A stretch of 64,000 nucleotides of DNA from Asanoa iriomotensis (GCF_016862515.1 NZ_BONC01000021.1:49234-113233), one strand, 5' to 3'; shown: positions 9,026-18,183, numbered from the stretch's first letter. Numbers and translations: made by a program. Notes: generated from the sequence alone by a model not told the origin.

Positions 9026-9948
9026 TCTGTGCTCCCAAACAAGGTATCGGCGCCACGGTCGAGGAGTTCGGCGGCGAGTGCCTTGCCGATCTCCGCGGCG
9101 GCGCTGGGCGTTCCGGTGCGCGACAGCCGGATGGCGCGCTCGCCATCCGCACTGATCACCGCACCGCGCAGGTAAATCTCGTCACCGTCCTCGCCCTCCG
9201 CGATCTCCGCGTAGGCGGCGACCGGGGCACTGCACCCGGCCTCCAGCGTGGCCAGCAACGCCCGCTCCGCGACCACCGCGGCGCGGGTCGGACCGTCGTC
9301 GAGCGCCCCGAGCTCTTCGACCAGGTCGTGGTCGGCGTGGCGGCACTCCACCGCCAGCGCACCCTGTGCCGGTGCGGGCAGCATCAGCATGGGGTCGAGC
9401 GTTTCGGTGATCTCGTCGGCCCGCCCGAGCCGGGCCAGCCCGGCGCGAGCGAGGACGACGGCGTCCAGATCGGCTTCCGGGCCGGTGACCCGCCTGATCC
9501 GGGTGTCCACGTTCCCCCGGATCGGCGTCACCCGCAAGGGCAGCCGCAAGGCGTTGAGCTGGGCGATCCGCCGCAGCGCGCCGGTGCCGACGGTCGCGCC
9601 GTCGGGCAGTTCGGTGAGGGTCAGGCCGTCCCGCGCGACCAGCGCGTCGCGCGGGTCCTCGCGCTGGGGGATCGCGGCGATGTGCAGCGCGCCCGGCTGG
9701 GCCGACGGCAGGTCCTTGTAGGAGTGCACCGCGAAGTCGATGCGGCGCTCCATCAGCGCGTCGCGCAGCGCCGACACGAACACGCCGACGCCGAGCTGCG
9801 CGACGGGTGCCGTTGACCGGTCACCGGCGGTGCTGATCTCGACCAGCTCGACCGGCCGGCCGGTGGCCGCGGTCACGGCGGCGGCGACCTGGCGGGACTG
9901 TGCCAGCGCGAGCTTGCTGCCCCGCGTGCCCAGGCGGAGCGCGGTCAT
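9022..9948 (-). CDS. hemC: Porphobilinogen deaminase (hydroxymethylbilane synthase)
   Basis: Polymerises four porphobilinogens into hydroxymethylbilane. 308 residues. The dipyrromethane cofactor Cys is C239 in LEAGCSAPVAAY and the catalytic Asp is in HSYKDLP (D79). Also visible are LRLGTRGSKLALAQ at the N-terminus and RRIAQL / RGNVDTR in the arginine-rich substrate region. Starts with ATG at 9948, overlapping the hemA stop (9945) by 4 bp. Confidence 0.97.
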   Translation of the reverse strand: MTALRLGTRGSKLALAQSRQVAAAVTAATGRPVELVEISTAGDRSTAPVAQLGVGVFVSALRDALMERRIDFAVHSYKDLPSAQPGALHIAAIPQREDPRDALVARDGLTLTELPDGATVGTGALRRIAQLNALRLPLRVTPIRGNVDTRIRRVTGPEADLDAVVLARAGLARLGRADEITETLDPMLMLPAPAQGALAVECRHADHDLVEELGALDDGPTRAAVVAERALLATLEAGCSAPVAAYAEIAEGEDGDEIYLRGAVISADGERAIRLSRTGTPSAAAEIGKALAAELLDRGADTLFGSTE

Positions 9949-11252
9949 GAGTGCTCTCCCAACGGTGGGACGTCATCGACCTGGGCGGTCTGTGGGACCT
10001 CGAGGTCGAAGAGCTGCCGCAGCAGCGTGGCGTACTGGTCGCCGCCCGGTTCCGCGGCGAGCTGCCGCACCCGGACGGTCGGTGAGTGGAGCAGGCGGCG
10101 GACGACGCGGTGCACCGTGTGCGCCATCTCGGCCCGCTGCTCCTCGCTCAGCTCCGGGCGGCGCTGACGCAGCCGGCTCAGCTCGGCGGCGACCACCTCG
10201 TCGGCGCGGGTGCGCAGCGCGGCCACGGTCGGCGCCACGTCGGCACCGCGCAGCCAGCCCACGAACGTCTCGACCTCGGCCTCGACGATGCCCTCCACCG
10301 CCACCTCGTCGGCGGCGTGCTGGCCGGCGCGCAGCTCGGCGGCGAGCGTGTCGATGTCGACCACGACGACCCCGGGCAGGCCGGCGACCTCGGGCTCGAC
10401 ATCGCGCGGCACGGCCAGGTCGAGCAGCACCAGCGGGCTGGTCCGGCCCTGGAGGGCGACCGAAACGATGTCGCGCGTGAGCACCGGCTCGGTGGAGGCG
10501 GTGGCGGCGATCACCAGGTCGACCTCGGCGAGCGCCGGAGTGAGGTCGGTCATCGGCATCGCGGTGGCGCCGTAGGCCGCGGCCAGGCGCACCGCTCGGT
10601 CCGCGCCCCGGTTGGTCACCGAGACCGGACCGACGCCGGTGCGGGACAGCGTGGCTACGGACAAGGCGCCCATCGCGCCGGCGCCGACCACCAGCGCGGG
10701 CCGGTCAGCGAGGCCGCCAGGGAAGTGCGTGGCGGCGATGTCGAGCGCCGCGGTCACCACGCTCTGGCCGGCCTTGTCGATGCCGGTCTCGGCGTGTGCC
10801 CGCTTGCCGACCCGCAGCGCCTGCTGCATCAGCTCGTGCAGGGTGCGGCCGGCGGTGTCGGCCTCGGTGGCCGCGTGGTAGGCGTCGCGGAGCTGGCCGA
10901 GGATCTGCGCCTCGCCGATCACCATCGAGTCGAGCCCGGTGGCGACCCGGAACGCGTGCTCGACCGCGGCCGCGTCGTGGTGCACGTAGAGGTGGTTGGC
11001 GAGCTCGGCCGGCGCCCGCCCGGCGCGCGCGCCGAGCACGGTGCAGATGTCGCCGAGGCCGCCGTGGAAGCCGCTGACCGCCGCGTAGATCTCGACCCGG
11101 TTGCAGGTCGAGAGGACGACCGCTTCACGGACGTACGGCTGGGCGACGAGCTGGTCGAGGGTCTCGGTCAGGTCCGGCGCCGGCACCGCCAGCCGCTCGA
11201 GCATGGCGACCGGCGTGGTCCGGTAGGAGGCACCGACGACGATCAGGTTCAC
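9945..11252 (-). CDS. hemA: Glutamyl-tRNA reductase
   Basis: Reduces Glu-tRNA to glutamate-1-semialdehyde, the first committed step of the C5 haem route. 435 residues from GTG at 11252, which overlaps the rex stop (GTGA); the longer frame upstream is rex read in another phase. Catalytic Cys50 lies in VVLSTCNRVEIY; the NADPH domain follows (VVGAGAMGALSVATLSRTG) and then the helical dimerisation domain (~310-420). The sequence MVIGEAQILGQLRDAY is typical. Likely Rex-controlled because it is co-transcribed with rex. Confidence 0.97.
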   Translation of the reverse strand: MNLIVVGASYRTTPVAMLERLAVPAPDLTETLDQLVAQPYVREAVVLSTCNRVEIYAAVSGFHGGLGDICTVLGARAGRAPAELANHLYVHHDAAAVEHAFRVATGLDSMVIGEAQILGQLRDAYHAATEADTAGRTLHELMQQALRVGKRAHAETGIDKAGQSVVTAALDIAATHFPGGLADRPALVVGAGAMGALSVATLSRTGVGPVSVTNRGADRAVRLAAAYGATAMPMTDLTPALAEVDLVIAATASTEPVLTRDIVSVALQGRTSPLVLLDLAVPRDVEPEVAGLPGVVVVDIDTLAAELRAGQHAADEVAVEGIVEAEVETFVGWLRGADVAPTVAALRTRADEVVAAELSRLRQRRPELSEEQRAEMAHTVHRVVRRLLHSPTVRVRQLAAEPGGDQYATLLRQLFDLEVPQTAQVDDVPPLGEHS

Positions 11253-12004
11253 GAGCCCACCGCCTCTTCCGTCCCGGTCGCGGCCAGCCCGTTGGGGCTG
11301 GAAAGACCGCCTGGCAACGCGGTCAGCGACGACTTGCGGTGCTCGTGGAAGGAGAGGATCTGCAGCTCGACCGCCAGGTCGACCTTGCGGACGTCGACTC
11401 CCTCGGGCACCGAAAGCACGCATGGCGCGAAGTTGAGGATGCTGGTGACGCCGGCCGCGACCAGGGCGTCGGCGACGTCCTGCGCGGCCGCTGCGGGAGT
11501 GGCGATCACGCCGATCGCGATGGACTCGGCTGCCGCCACCACCGCCAGGTCTGAGATGTGTCGCACGTTGAGACCGTTGATCGGCTCACCCACGCGGGCC
11601 TGGTCGGCGTCGAACAGGGCCGCGATGCGAAACCCGCGGCTGGCGAAGCCCGCGTAGCCGGCCAGCGCGTGGCCGAGGTTGCCGACGCCGACCAGGGCGA
11701 CCGCCCGGCGCTGGGTCAACCCCAGGGTGAACTCGATCTGGTCGATCAGCAGGGCCACGTCGTAACCGACCCCACGCGTCCCGTACGACCCGAGGTGGGA
11801 GAGGTCTTTGCGAAGTTTCGCCGAGTTGACCCCGGCCGCCGCGGCGAGGCCCTCGCTGGAGACGGTGTCGTCGCCCGCCTCGGCGAGGTTGTGCAGTGCG
11901 CGAAGGTATTCGGGCAGGCGGGCCACCGTCGCCTCAGGGAGGTCCGGTAGGGCGGGTACGCCGCCGGACCGTCCGTTTGGGCCTCCAGGGCGGTGCTGGC
12001 TCAT
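11249..12004 (-). CDS. rex: Redox-sensing transcriptional repressor Rex
   Basis: 251 residues. Winged-helix DNA-binding domain at ~20-95 (LPEYLRALHNLAEAGDDTVS, AAAGVNSAKLRKDLSHLGSYG), then a Rossmann NAD(H) domain starting VALVGVGNLGHALAGY. Known Rex proteins bind DNA when NADH/NAD+ is low and release it when NADH rises. It heads an operon with hemA, hemC, hemD and hemB, the arrangement described for Streptomyces rex-hemACD. A matching operator lies ~104 bp upstream of its start, predicting autoregulation. Confidence 0.96.
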   Translation of the reverse strand: MSQHRPGGPNGRSGGVPALPDLPEATVARLPEYLRALHNLAEAGDDTVSSEGLAAAAGVNSAKLRKDLSHLGSYGTRGVGYDVALLIDQIEFTLGLTQRRAVALVGVGNLGHALAGYAGFASRGFRIAALFDADQARVGEPINGLNVRHISDLAVVAAAESIAIGVIATPAAAAQDVADALVAAGVTSILNFAPCVLSVPEGVDVRKVDLAVELQILSFHEHRKSSLTALPGGLSSPNGLAATGTEEAVGS

Positions 12005-12107
12005 GCGACTCCGTGTGGCGATCGTCCGGCTGCCCGCAGGGGGCCCCGCGGGGAACCACGGTGACCGGCTGTGTTAACGGGATTCGACGGGATTACAGCC
12101 TAGGCGC

Positions 12108-12125
12108 TTGTGAACCCGTGCACAA
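12108..12125. promoter_or_regulatory. Rex operator upstream of rex-hem operon
   Basis: The 18-mer TTGTGAACCCGTGCACAA has TTGTG/CACAA inverted ends and closely matches the published Streptomyces Rex operator type (TGTGAAC..GTTCACA). It lies between rex (minus) and the sensor kinase (plus), so it could affect either promoter. Confidence 0.85.
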
Positions 12126-12282
12126 ATCGCGATCTTGGTCACTCGATGCCCACCGATTCCCTGCCGCGATTATTGCGTAATTGGTACCTGTGCCACCAAT
12201 TCCGGATCATGGGTTCCGGGAAGAGGTACGGACAGCCCTACCCTGAAGAGGCAAGCCGACGGGATGGGGGTAAGCAGGGCCG

Positions 12283-13599
12283 ATGCCTAGCGTCGATGGC
12301 ATGACAACCGCCGTCGTTCCCAGCCCCGCGGTCGCCACCCACCGTGGCATATTCCGCCAACTGCTCACCGATTCGGCGTACGTGATCGTGGGCTTCCCGC
12401 TGGCGATCGCGGGCTTCGTCGCGTCTCTGGTCGGCCTGGTGCTCAGCGCCGGCCTCATCGTCACCGGCATCGGCCTCCCCGTGATGGCCGGCGCCCTGCT
12501 GCTCGCCCGGTTCTTCGCGGACCTCGAACGGCTCGCCATCGGCCCGGTGCTCCGGGTGCCCCGGGTGCGCCCGCAGTACCGCACGGCCGAGCCCGGCGCC
12601 GGCCTGTTCCGGCGGGTGCTCGCGATCATCGGCGACAGCCAGTCCTGGCTCGACGCCGTACACGCGCTGGTGAAGTTCGTGCTGTCGATGTTCTCGTTCG
12701 TGGTCACCGTCACGTGGTGGGCGGGCGCGATCGGCGGCCTCACCTACTGGACCTACGACTGGGCGATCCCCCGCAGCCCGGACGAGGTCGACCTCAACAC
12801 CCTGCTCGGTCTGGGCAGCGGCACCGGCCCGCGCCTGCTGCTGAACACCGCCATCGGGGTGTTCTTCCTGCTCAGCCTGCCGATCGTGGTGCGCGGCGTG
12901 GCCCTGCTCCAGGCCAGCTTCAGCAAGGGGATGCTGACCGGGGTCGCCGAGATGCGCAACCAGATCACCACGCTCGAGGGACAACGCCGGGCTGCCGTCT
13001 CGGCCGAGGCGACCGCCCTGCGCAAGCTCGAACGCGACATCCACGACGGCCCGCAGCAGCGGCTGGTCCGGCTCGCCATGGATCTCGGCCGGGCACAGCA
13101 GCAGTTCGACAGCGACCCCGACGCCGCACGCCGGACGATCGAGGAGGCGCTCACCCAGACCCGGGAGACCCTCGACGAGCTGCGCTCGCTCTCCCGTGGC
13201 ATCGCGCCGCCGATCCTGGTCGACCGGGGCCTGCCCAGTGCGCTGGCCGCTCTGGCCGGTCGCGGTGTGATCCCGATCGACCTCGCCGTCGACCCCGCGC
13301 TCGGCACGGCCGGCGGCCGGCTGGACCCGGCCGTGGAGAGCGCCGCCTACTTCGTGGTCGCCGAGTCCCTCACCAACGTGGCCAAGCACAGCCGGGCCGA
13401 GGTCTGCCGGATCGCGGTCACCCGGGAGGGCAAGGACCTGCGGGTCGAGATCTCCGACGACGGCGAGGGCGGGGCGCACGTCTCCAAGGGCCACGGCCTG
13501 GCCGGCCTGGCGGACCGGGTGCACGCGGCCGGCGGCAAGCTGACCGTGACCAGCCCGCCCGGCGGCCCGACGCTGATCCAGGCCACGCTGCCGGTCTGA
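12283..13599 (+). CDS. Membrane sensor histidine kinase, DesK/NarX class
   Basis: N-terminal hydrophobic segments (roughly residues 30-75, 130-155 and 175-205) resemble the 'putative sensor' membrane domain of actinobacterial kinases. The phosphoacceptor box is ERDIHDGPQQRLVRLAM with His ~254, of the HisKA_3 class, followed by an ATPase domain (~355-438; DDGEGGAHVSKGHGLAGLADR). Cognate regulator is the next gene. The start is uncertain: ATG 12283 or the in-frame ATG 12301, neither with a strong Shine-Dalgarno. The signal sensed is unknown. Confidence 0.9.
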   Translation: MPSVDGMTTAVVPSPAVATHRGIFRQLLTDSAYVIVGFPLAIAGFVASLVGLVLSAGLIVTGIGLPVMAGALLLARFFADLERLAIGPVLRVPRVRPQYRTAEPGAGLFRRVLAIIGDSQSWLDAVHALVKFVLSMFSFVVTVTWWAGAIGGLTYWTYDWAIPRSPDEVDLNTLLGLGSGTGPRLLLNTAIGVFFLLSLPIVVRGVALLQASFSKGMLTGVAEMRNQITTLEGQRRAAVSAEATALRKLERDIHDGPQQRLVRLAMDLGRAQQQFDSDPDAARRTIEEALTQTRETLDELRSLSRGIAPPILVDRGLPSALAALAGRGVIPIDLAVDPALGTAGGRLDPAVESAAYFVVAESLTNVAKHSRAEVCRIAVTREGKDLRVEISDDGEGGAHVSKGHGLAGLADRVHAAGGKLTVTSPPGGPTLIQATLPV

Positions 13600-13612
13600 G
13601 CACCAGCAGAAC

Positions 13613-13635
13613 GGGCCCCCTATCGACGGGGGCCC
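13613..13635. terminator. Hairpin between kinase and response regulator
   Basis: GGGCCCCC / GGGGGCCC with a 7-base loop and TTCT after it, 13 bp past the kinase stop and 19 bp before the regulator start. It could attenuate read-through within the two-component operon. Confidence 0.6.
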
Positions 13636-13654
13636 TTCTACTACGCTCGGACCG

Positions 13655-14299
13655 GTGCGCATTGTGATCGCCGACGACGCCGTGCTCCTCCGCGAAGGCC
13701 TGGTCCGGCTCGTGACCGAGCACGGCCATGAGGTCGTCGCCGCGGTCGGTGACGGCCCGAGCCTGGTCGAGGCCATCGTCAAGGAAAAACCCGACGTCTC
13801 CATCGTCGACGTGCGGATGCCCCCCTCGCACACCGACGAGGGCCTGCGGGCCGCCGTCGAGGCCCGCCGGCAGGTGCCGGGCACCCCGGTGCTGGTGCTC
13901 TCGCAGTACGTCGAGGTCTCGTACGCCGACGACCTGCTGGCCGACCGGGCCGGCGCGGTCGGCTACCTGCTCAAGGACCGGGTGGCCGCGATCACGGAGT
14001 TCCTCGACGCGCTCGGCCGGGTGGCCGGCGGCGGCACGGTGCTCGACCCCGAGGTGGTCGCGCAGCTCTTGGTGCGGCGCCGGCGGGACGACCCGCTGCG
14101 CGAGCTGACCGCCCGGGAGCGCGAGGTGCTCGGGCTGATGGCCGAGGGCATGTCCAACACCGCGATCGCCCGCAAGCTGGTGGTCAGCGACGGCGCCGTC
14201 GAGAAGCACGTGCGCAACATCTTCACCAAGCTCCAACTGCCGCCCGACGAGGAACAGCACCGCCGGGTGCTCGCGGTGCTGGCCTACCTACGCGGCTGA
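13655..14299 (+). CDS. Response regulator, NarL/LuxR family
   Basis: 214 residues. Receiver domain ~1-120 with phospho-Asp in VSIVDVRMPPS (~D50), then a LuxR-type HTH (~148-205; LTAREREVLGLMAEGMSNT, then KHVRNIFTKL). GTG start at 13655. Partner of the HisKA_3 kinase 55 bp upstream. Its 3' end overlaps the convergent HAD gene by 12 bp. Target genes are unknown. Confidence 0.93.
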   Translation: MRIVIADDAVLLREGLVRLVTEHGHEVVAAVGDGPSLVEAIVKEKPDVSIVDVRMPPSHTDEGLRAAVEARRQVPGTPVLVLSQYVEVSYADDLLADRAGAVGYLLKDRVAAITEFLDALGRVAGGGTVLDPEVVAQLLVRRRRDDPLRELTAREREVLGLMAEGMSNTAIARKLVVSDGAVEKHVRNIFTKLQLPPDEEQHRRVLAVLAYLRG

Positions 14300-14935
14300 G
14301 GCCAACCGCACGGCTTCGGAGAGCGACGACGCGACCGGGTGACCCGAGGCGCGCAGCCGTTCTTCGTCGGTGAAGCCACCGGTGTAGAGCACCGCGGCCG
14401 CACCGACGGACCGGGCCGCGTCGGCGTCGTCTAGCGAGTCGCCGATCAGCACGACCGACCCGCTGTCGACCTCGAGCGCCGAAAGATGCCGCGCGAGGTG
14501 GCCTGCCTTGAAGGCCCGGTCACCGCCGAGTGCAACTTGCACGCCGTCGACCCGGTTGAACCGGCCGTCGAGACCGAACGCGGTCACCGCCGGCACCAGG
14601 TCCTCGTGGAACCACATGGACAGCAGCGACTGACTGCCGTCCCAGGAGCGCATCGCGTTGACGGCGTCGTCGGCGAGCGCGCACGTGGTCAACCCGGCCC
14701 GGTAGGCGTCGTGGAAGATCGCGTCGAGCTGGTCGAACTCGTCGGCGTCGACGGCCCGCCCGAGCACCATCGCGTAGTAGTCGGCGACCGGCCGGACGAA
14801 GTGCCGCCGATGGTGGTCGGCCGTCACCGCCGGGCCACCGATCGTCCCGAGCGCGTGGTTGGTGGCCGACAGCACCAGGTCGAAGTCGTTGAGCAGGGTG
14901 CCGTTCCAGTCCCAGACCAGGTGCGTGCGCGTCAC
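14288..14935 (-). CDS. HAD-family hydrolase (phosphoglycolate phosphatase-like)
   Basis: 215 residues. HAD motif I is HLVWDWNGTLLNDFD, in which the second Asp of DxD is replaced by Asn (DWN). That is a known variant in some HAD subgroups but could lower phosphatase activity. Motif IV is LIGDSLDDADAARSVGA. A helical cap lies at ~15-80. It is the last gene of a minus-strand group, 9 bp after the thioredoxin-fold gene. Substrate unknown. Confidence 0.85.
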   Translation of the reverse strand: MTRTHLVWDWNGTLLNDFDLVLSATNHALGTIGGPAVTADHHRRHFVRPVADYYAMVLGRAVDADEFDQLDAIFHDAYRAGLTTCALADDAVNAMRSWDGSQSLLSMWFHEDLVPAVTAFGLDGRFNRVDGVQVALGGDRAFKAGHLARHLSALEVDSGSVVLIGDSLDDADAARSVGAAAVLYTGGFTDEERLRASGHPVASSLSEAVRLASAA

Positions 14936-14944
14936 GCGCCGACT

Positions 14945-15187
14945 CTACCCATGCAGATCACGAACGAGCCGGTCCTCCTCGACCCGCCAGTAACCGTGCT
15001 CCTTGCCGTCCAGCAGCACCACCGGCAGCCGGTCGCCGTAGTCGCGCTCGAGCTCGATGTCGGTGGCCACGTCAACTTCGGTCCAAGCCTCACCGGTACG
15101 GGCGGCGACCCGGTCCAGGGCCTCCCGCGCGGCATCGCACAGGTGGCAGTCGACCCGGGTGAGCAGGGTGACCCTAGGCATCGTCAC
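14945..15187 (-). CDS. Glutaredoxin-like (thioredoxin-fold) protein
   Basis: 80 residues with a CHLC redox motif near the N-terminus (LLTRVDCHLCDAAREAL) and LPVVLLDG, the cis-Pro region of DUF836-type proteins. Similar to the small glutaredoxin-like protein that precedes hemA in mycobacteria (Rv0508). Start ATG 15187 overlaps the ligase stop by 14 bp; ATG 15181 is an alternative. Probably a thiol-disulphide oxidoreductase. Confidence 0.85.
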   Translation of the reverse strand: MTMPRVTLLTRVDCHLCDAAREALDRVAARTGEAWTEVDVATDIELERDYGDRLPVVLLDGKEHGYWRVEEDRLVRDLHG

Positions 15188-16742
15188 CCCGCAGCTCGGC
15201 CTTGCGCACCTTGCCGATCGCCGAGTGCGGCAGCTCGGCCACGAACTCCAGCGCGGTCGGCGTCTTGAACCGGGCGAGGTTCTGCTCGGCGTGCCTGAGC
15301 AGCTCTTCCGGGTCGACGTCGGTGCCCGGCGTGCGCACCACGAACGCCTTGACGGTCTGCCCGGTGTAGGGATGCGGCACCCCGATCACCGCCGCCTCGG
15401 CCACACCGGGATGCCCTTCGAGCACCTGCTCCACCTCGCGCGGATAGACGTTGAAGCCATTCACGATGATCAGTTCGCCCCGGCGGTCGACGAGGAACAG
15501 GTCGCCGTCGGCGTCGGCGTACGCGATGTCGCCCGTGGCCCACCAACCGTCGGCGTCAGGCCCGTCGTGCCCGTCGGGCCAGTAGCCGTCGAACAGGTTG
15601 GCGCCGCGCACCACGATCTCGCCGGGGTCGGTCTCGGGCGCGCCCAGCTCGAGGTCGAACTCGTCACCGTCCAGATCGGACAAATCCGAGACCTCGCTGC
15701 CGTCGGGCGCGACCAGCCGCACCTCGACACCGGGCAGGGGCCGGCCGATCGAGCCGGGCTTCGGTGACGGGCTGGCCAGCGTCGAGGTGACCACGGGCGC
15801 CGTCTCGGTCAGGCCGTACCCGACGAAGACGGGATGTGACGTCGCACGGGTGAACCGCGTCGCCGTCTCGGGGTCCAGCGGCGCGGCACCGCTGACCGCG
15901 ACCCGCACCGACGACAGGGCCTCGCCGAGGTCCGGCAGCAGCGACCAGGCCTGGTACATCGAGGGCACGCCGATCAGGCCGGTCACACCGTGCCGGGCGA
16001 TCACCGCGACCGCGTCCGCCGGGTCGAAGCGCTCGACCAGCACCCCGGTCGCACCGTGGTAGGCGACCGCGCCGAGCCCGGAGTTGAGCCCGTACGCGTG
16101 GAACAGCGGCAGCGCCAGCAGCAGCACGTCGTCGGGGCCGATCACCGTCGGCGTGACCGCGCCGATCTGCGCGTGGTTGGCCAGCAGCGCGCGGTGGCTG
16201 AGCATCGCGCCCTTCGGCTGGCCTTCGGTGCCCGAGGTGTAGAGCAGCACGGCCAGGTCGTCGGTCGCGGCCGCGGCGTGCGGCCCGGCCGCACCTTCCT
16301 CGGGCAGTCTCTCGAGTACGCGGCCCAACTCGGGCAGGTCTCCTCGGATGCCCTCCACGACGCGCGCGACGTCGGGGCTCGCGACCAGCACGGACGCGCC
16401 CGAGTCGGCGAGCACGTGGCGCAGTTCCCGGGCGGTGTAGTCCGGATTGACGGGCACCGCGACCAGCCCCGCGCGCAGCACCGCGAAGAAGCTCACCGCG
16501 TATCGGAGTGAGTTCGGCAACGCGAGCGCAACCCGAGCGCCGGTTGACAAGTTGAGCCCGGCGAGGGCGGCCGCGGCGGCGTCGACGCGGCGGTCGAGCT
16601 CACGCCAGCTCAAGATCGCGTCATGCCAGATCAGCGCGGGCTTGTCGGGCGTCGCGGCAGCGGCTGCCGCCACCCGGTCGGCAAGTGTGTCGGAACGGCG
16701 GTCCACCACGGTCGCCGAGTCTGACACAGTGTCGCCGACCAT
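15174..16742 (-). CDS. AMP-dependent acyl-CoA synthetase / ligase
   Basis: 522 residues of the ANL superfamily: P-loop-like LLYTSGTEGQPKGAMLSH, GYGLTETAPV (A5), the hinge region WWATGDIAYAD and DRRGELIIVNGFNVYPREVE (A7-A8), and catalytic Lys near the end in GKVRKAEL. It activates a carboxylic acid, probably a fatty acid, to its CoA thioester; chain length cannot be predicted. First gene of a three-gene minus-strand unit with the thioredoxin-fold and HAD genes. Confidence 0.92.
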   Translation of the reverse strand: MVGDTVSDSATVVDRRSDTLADRVAAAAAATPDKPALIWHDAILSWRELDRRVDAAAAALAGLNLSTGARVALALPNSLRYAVSFFAVLRAGLVAVPVNPDYTARELRHVLADSGASVLVASPDVARVVEGIRGDLPELGRVLERLPEEGAAGPHAAAATDDLAVLLYTSGTEGQPKGAMLSHRALLANHAQIGAVTPTVIGPDDVLLLALPLFHAYGLNSGLGAVAYHGATGVLVERFDPADAVAVIARHGVTGLIGVPSMYQAWSLLPDLGEALSSVRVAVSGAAPLDPETATRFTRATSHPVFVGYGLTETAPVVTSTLASPSPKPGSIGRPLPGVEVRLVAPDGSEVSDLSDLDGDEFDLELGAPETDPGEIVVRGANLFDGYWPDGHDGPDADGWWATGDIAYADADGDLFLVDRRGELIIVNGFNVYPREVEQVLEGHPGVAEAAVIGVPHPYTGQTVKAFVVRTPGTDVDPEELLRHAEQNLARFKTPTALEFVAELPHSAIGKVRKAELRGDDA

Positions 16743-17160
16743 GGCGACGTCTGTGGTGCGCGGCGGTTGTGCGAGTGTGCGTCACGATCCCGCCGACGGG
16801 ACCATACGCGCAAACCGACGAGACACCCGCGTGTCGCCGATCGGCTAGAGGCACCGCCAGACATCGGCGTGTCGCTATTCGGCGTGTCGCACGCTTTCCG
16901 CAGGTGAAGGCCGTCCCCAGGAAAGGTGGCACAGGTCCCGCAGCGCACACGGTGTGCGACACGTTCAGGTGGTATCGGGAAATACTTCGGCTCTGTGTAA
17001 CGGACTCCCCACACGTGGGTGATGTTGGCCCTACTATCTTTGGGTCGGCTCACCCCTTTTGTATGTGAGTCACACCCCTCATCCCCGAGGAGGCCGCTGT
17101 GCCCATACATGCGTTGCATAAGCACCTATGTCCGCGTGCACGCGGCCAGGAGGGCGGCAA
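16743..17160. other. 418-bp divergent intergenic region
   Basis: Lies between the acyl-CoA ligase (minus) and the BldN-like sigma gene (plus). No credible gene. The right half is relatively AT-rich (around 17030-17060 and 17100-17130) and contains CCCACACGTGGG near 17010 and ATGCGTTGCAT near 17108. Probably a long regulatory region for the sigma gene, as developmental sigma genes often have. Confidence 0.5.
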
Positions 17161-18183
17161 GTGACGGCCTACAGCTACCCCGACGGCGGCCTGCTCAGCC
17201 GCGAGCTGCTCGACGCTCGGCTCGCCCTGGGCGCGGGGCTGTCCGCCCTGCGCCGGTCACTGCACGAGATGCGGAGCCTCGACGTCCGAGGTGACGGATC
17301 CACCTGGCGCGGCGACGGATCCGTCGCCGACGGGGGCGCCCGGCGGACCCGCAACCGCCCGCACACCGACCTGCCCGGCCGTCCGATCGGCCCGGGCAGC
17401 AACGCCAAGCAGGTCAACGGCAACCGGGTCGGCGCACCCAACCGGCCGACCATGCCGGCCCAGCCCGGCCCCGGGCACAGCCCCGCGGATGCCGCCGACG
17501 CCACCACCGTCCTGCCCGCGGTCCCGCCGATCGCCGAGCAGCGCACGGGCGGCTCGGGCGGCTCGGGCGGCTCCGGCGGCGCACCGACGCAGTACCCGTC
17601 GCGCCCCGACCCGTCCGACCCCGCCACCGAGGTCTGGACCCTGGTCGAGCGGGCACAGGCCGGCGAGGCCGAAGCGTTCGGGCTGATCTACGACCGCTAC
17701 GTCGACACCGTCTTCCGGTTCGTCTACTTCCGGGTCGGCAACCGGCAGCTCGCCGAGGACCTGACCTCCGACACGTTCCTGCGCGCCCTCAAGCGCATCG
17801 GCAGCTTCACCTGGCAGGGCCGCGACCTGGGCGCCTGGCTGGTCACGATCGCCCGCAACCTGGTCGCCGACCACTTCAAGTCGGGCCGCTACCGGCTCGA
17901 GGTGACCACCGGCGACGTGCTCGACGCCGACCGCGAGGACCGCGGCCCCGAGGGCAGCCCCGAGGCCGCCGTCGTCGACCACATCACCAACGTGGCGTTG
18001 CTCACCGCGGTCAAGCAGCTCAACCCCGAGCAGCAGGAGTGCATCGTGCTGCGCTTCCTGCAGGGCTTCTCGGTGGCCGAGACCGCGCAGGCCATGGGCA
18101 AGAACGAGGGCGCGATCAAGGCACTGCAATACCGCGCGGTCAGAGCCCTCGCACGCCTGCTGCCCGACGGGTTCCAACCGTGA
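17161..18183 (+). CDS. ECF-type RNA polymerase sigma factor, BldN-like, with N-terminal extension
   Basis: GTG 17161 is preferred over ATG 17128 because AGGAGGG sits 6-7 bp upstream. Residues ~1-150 are a poorly structured extension (SREL..LGAGLSALRRSLHEM, then Pro/Gly-rich with GGSGGSGGSGG). Sigma region 2 is at ~165-240 (LIYDRYVDTVFRFVYFRVG, QLAEDLTSDTFLRAL) and region 4 at ~270-335 (LNPEQQECIVLRFLQGFSVA, KNEGAIKALQYRAVRALARL). Streptomyces BldN is made with a pro-sequence and held by the membrane anti-sigma RsbN. The next gene encodes a DUF5667 membrane protein like RsbN. The pairing makes a developmental role plausible but not proven. Confidence 0.9.
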   Translation: MTAYSYPDGGLLSRELLDARLALGAGLSALRRSLHEMRSLDVRGDGSTWRGDGSVADGGARRTRNRPHTDLPGRPIGPGSNAKQVNGNRVGAPNRPTMPAQPGPGHSPADAADATTVLPAVPPIAEQRTGGSGGSGGSGGAPTQYPSRPDPSDPATEVWTLVERAQAGEAEAFGLIYDRYVDTVFRFVYFRVGNRQLAEDLTSDTFLRALKRIGSFTWQGRDLGAWLVTIARNLVADHFKSGRYRLEVTTGDVLDADREDRGPEGSPEAAVVDHITNVALLTAVKQLNPEQQECIVLRFLQGFSVAETAQAMGKNEGAIKALQYRAVRALARLLPDGFQP

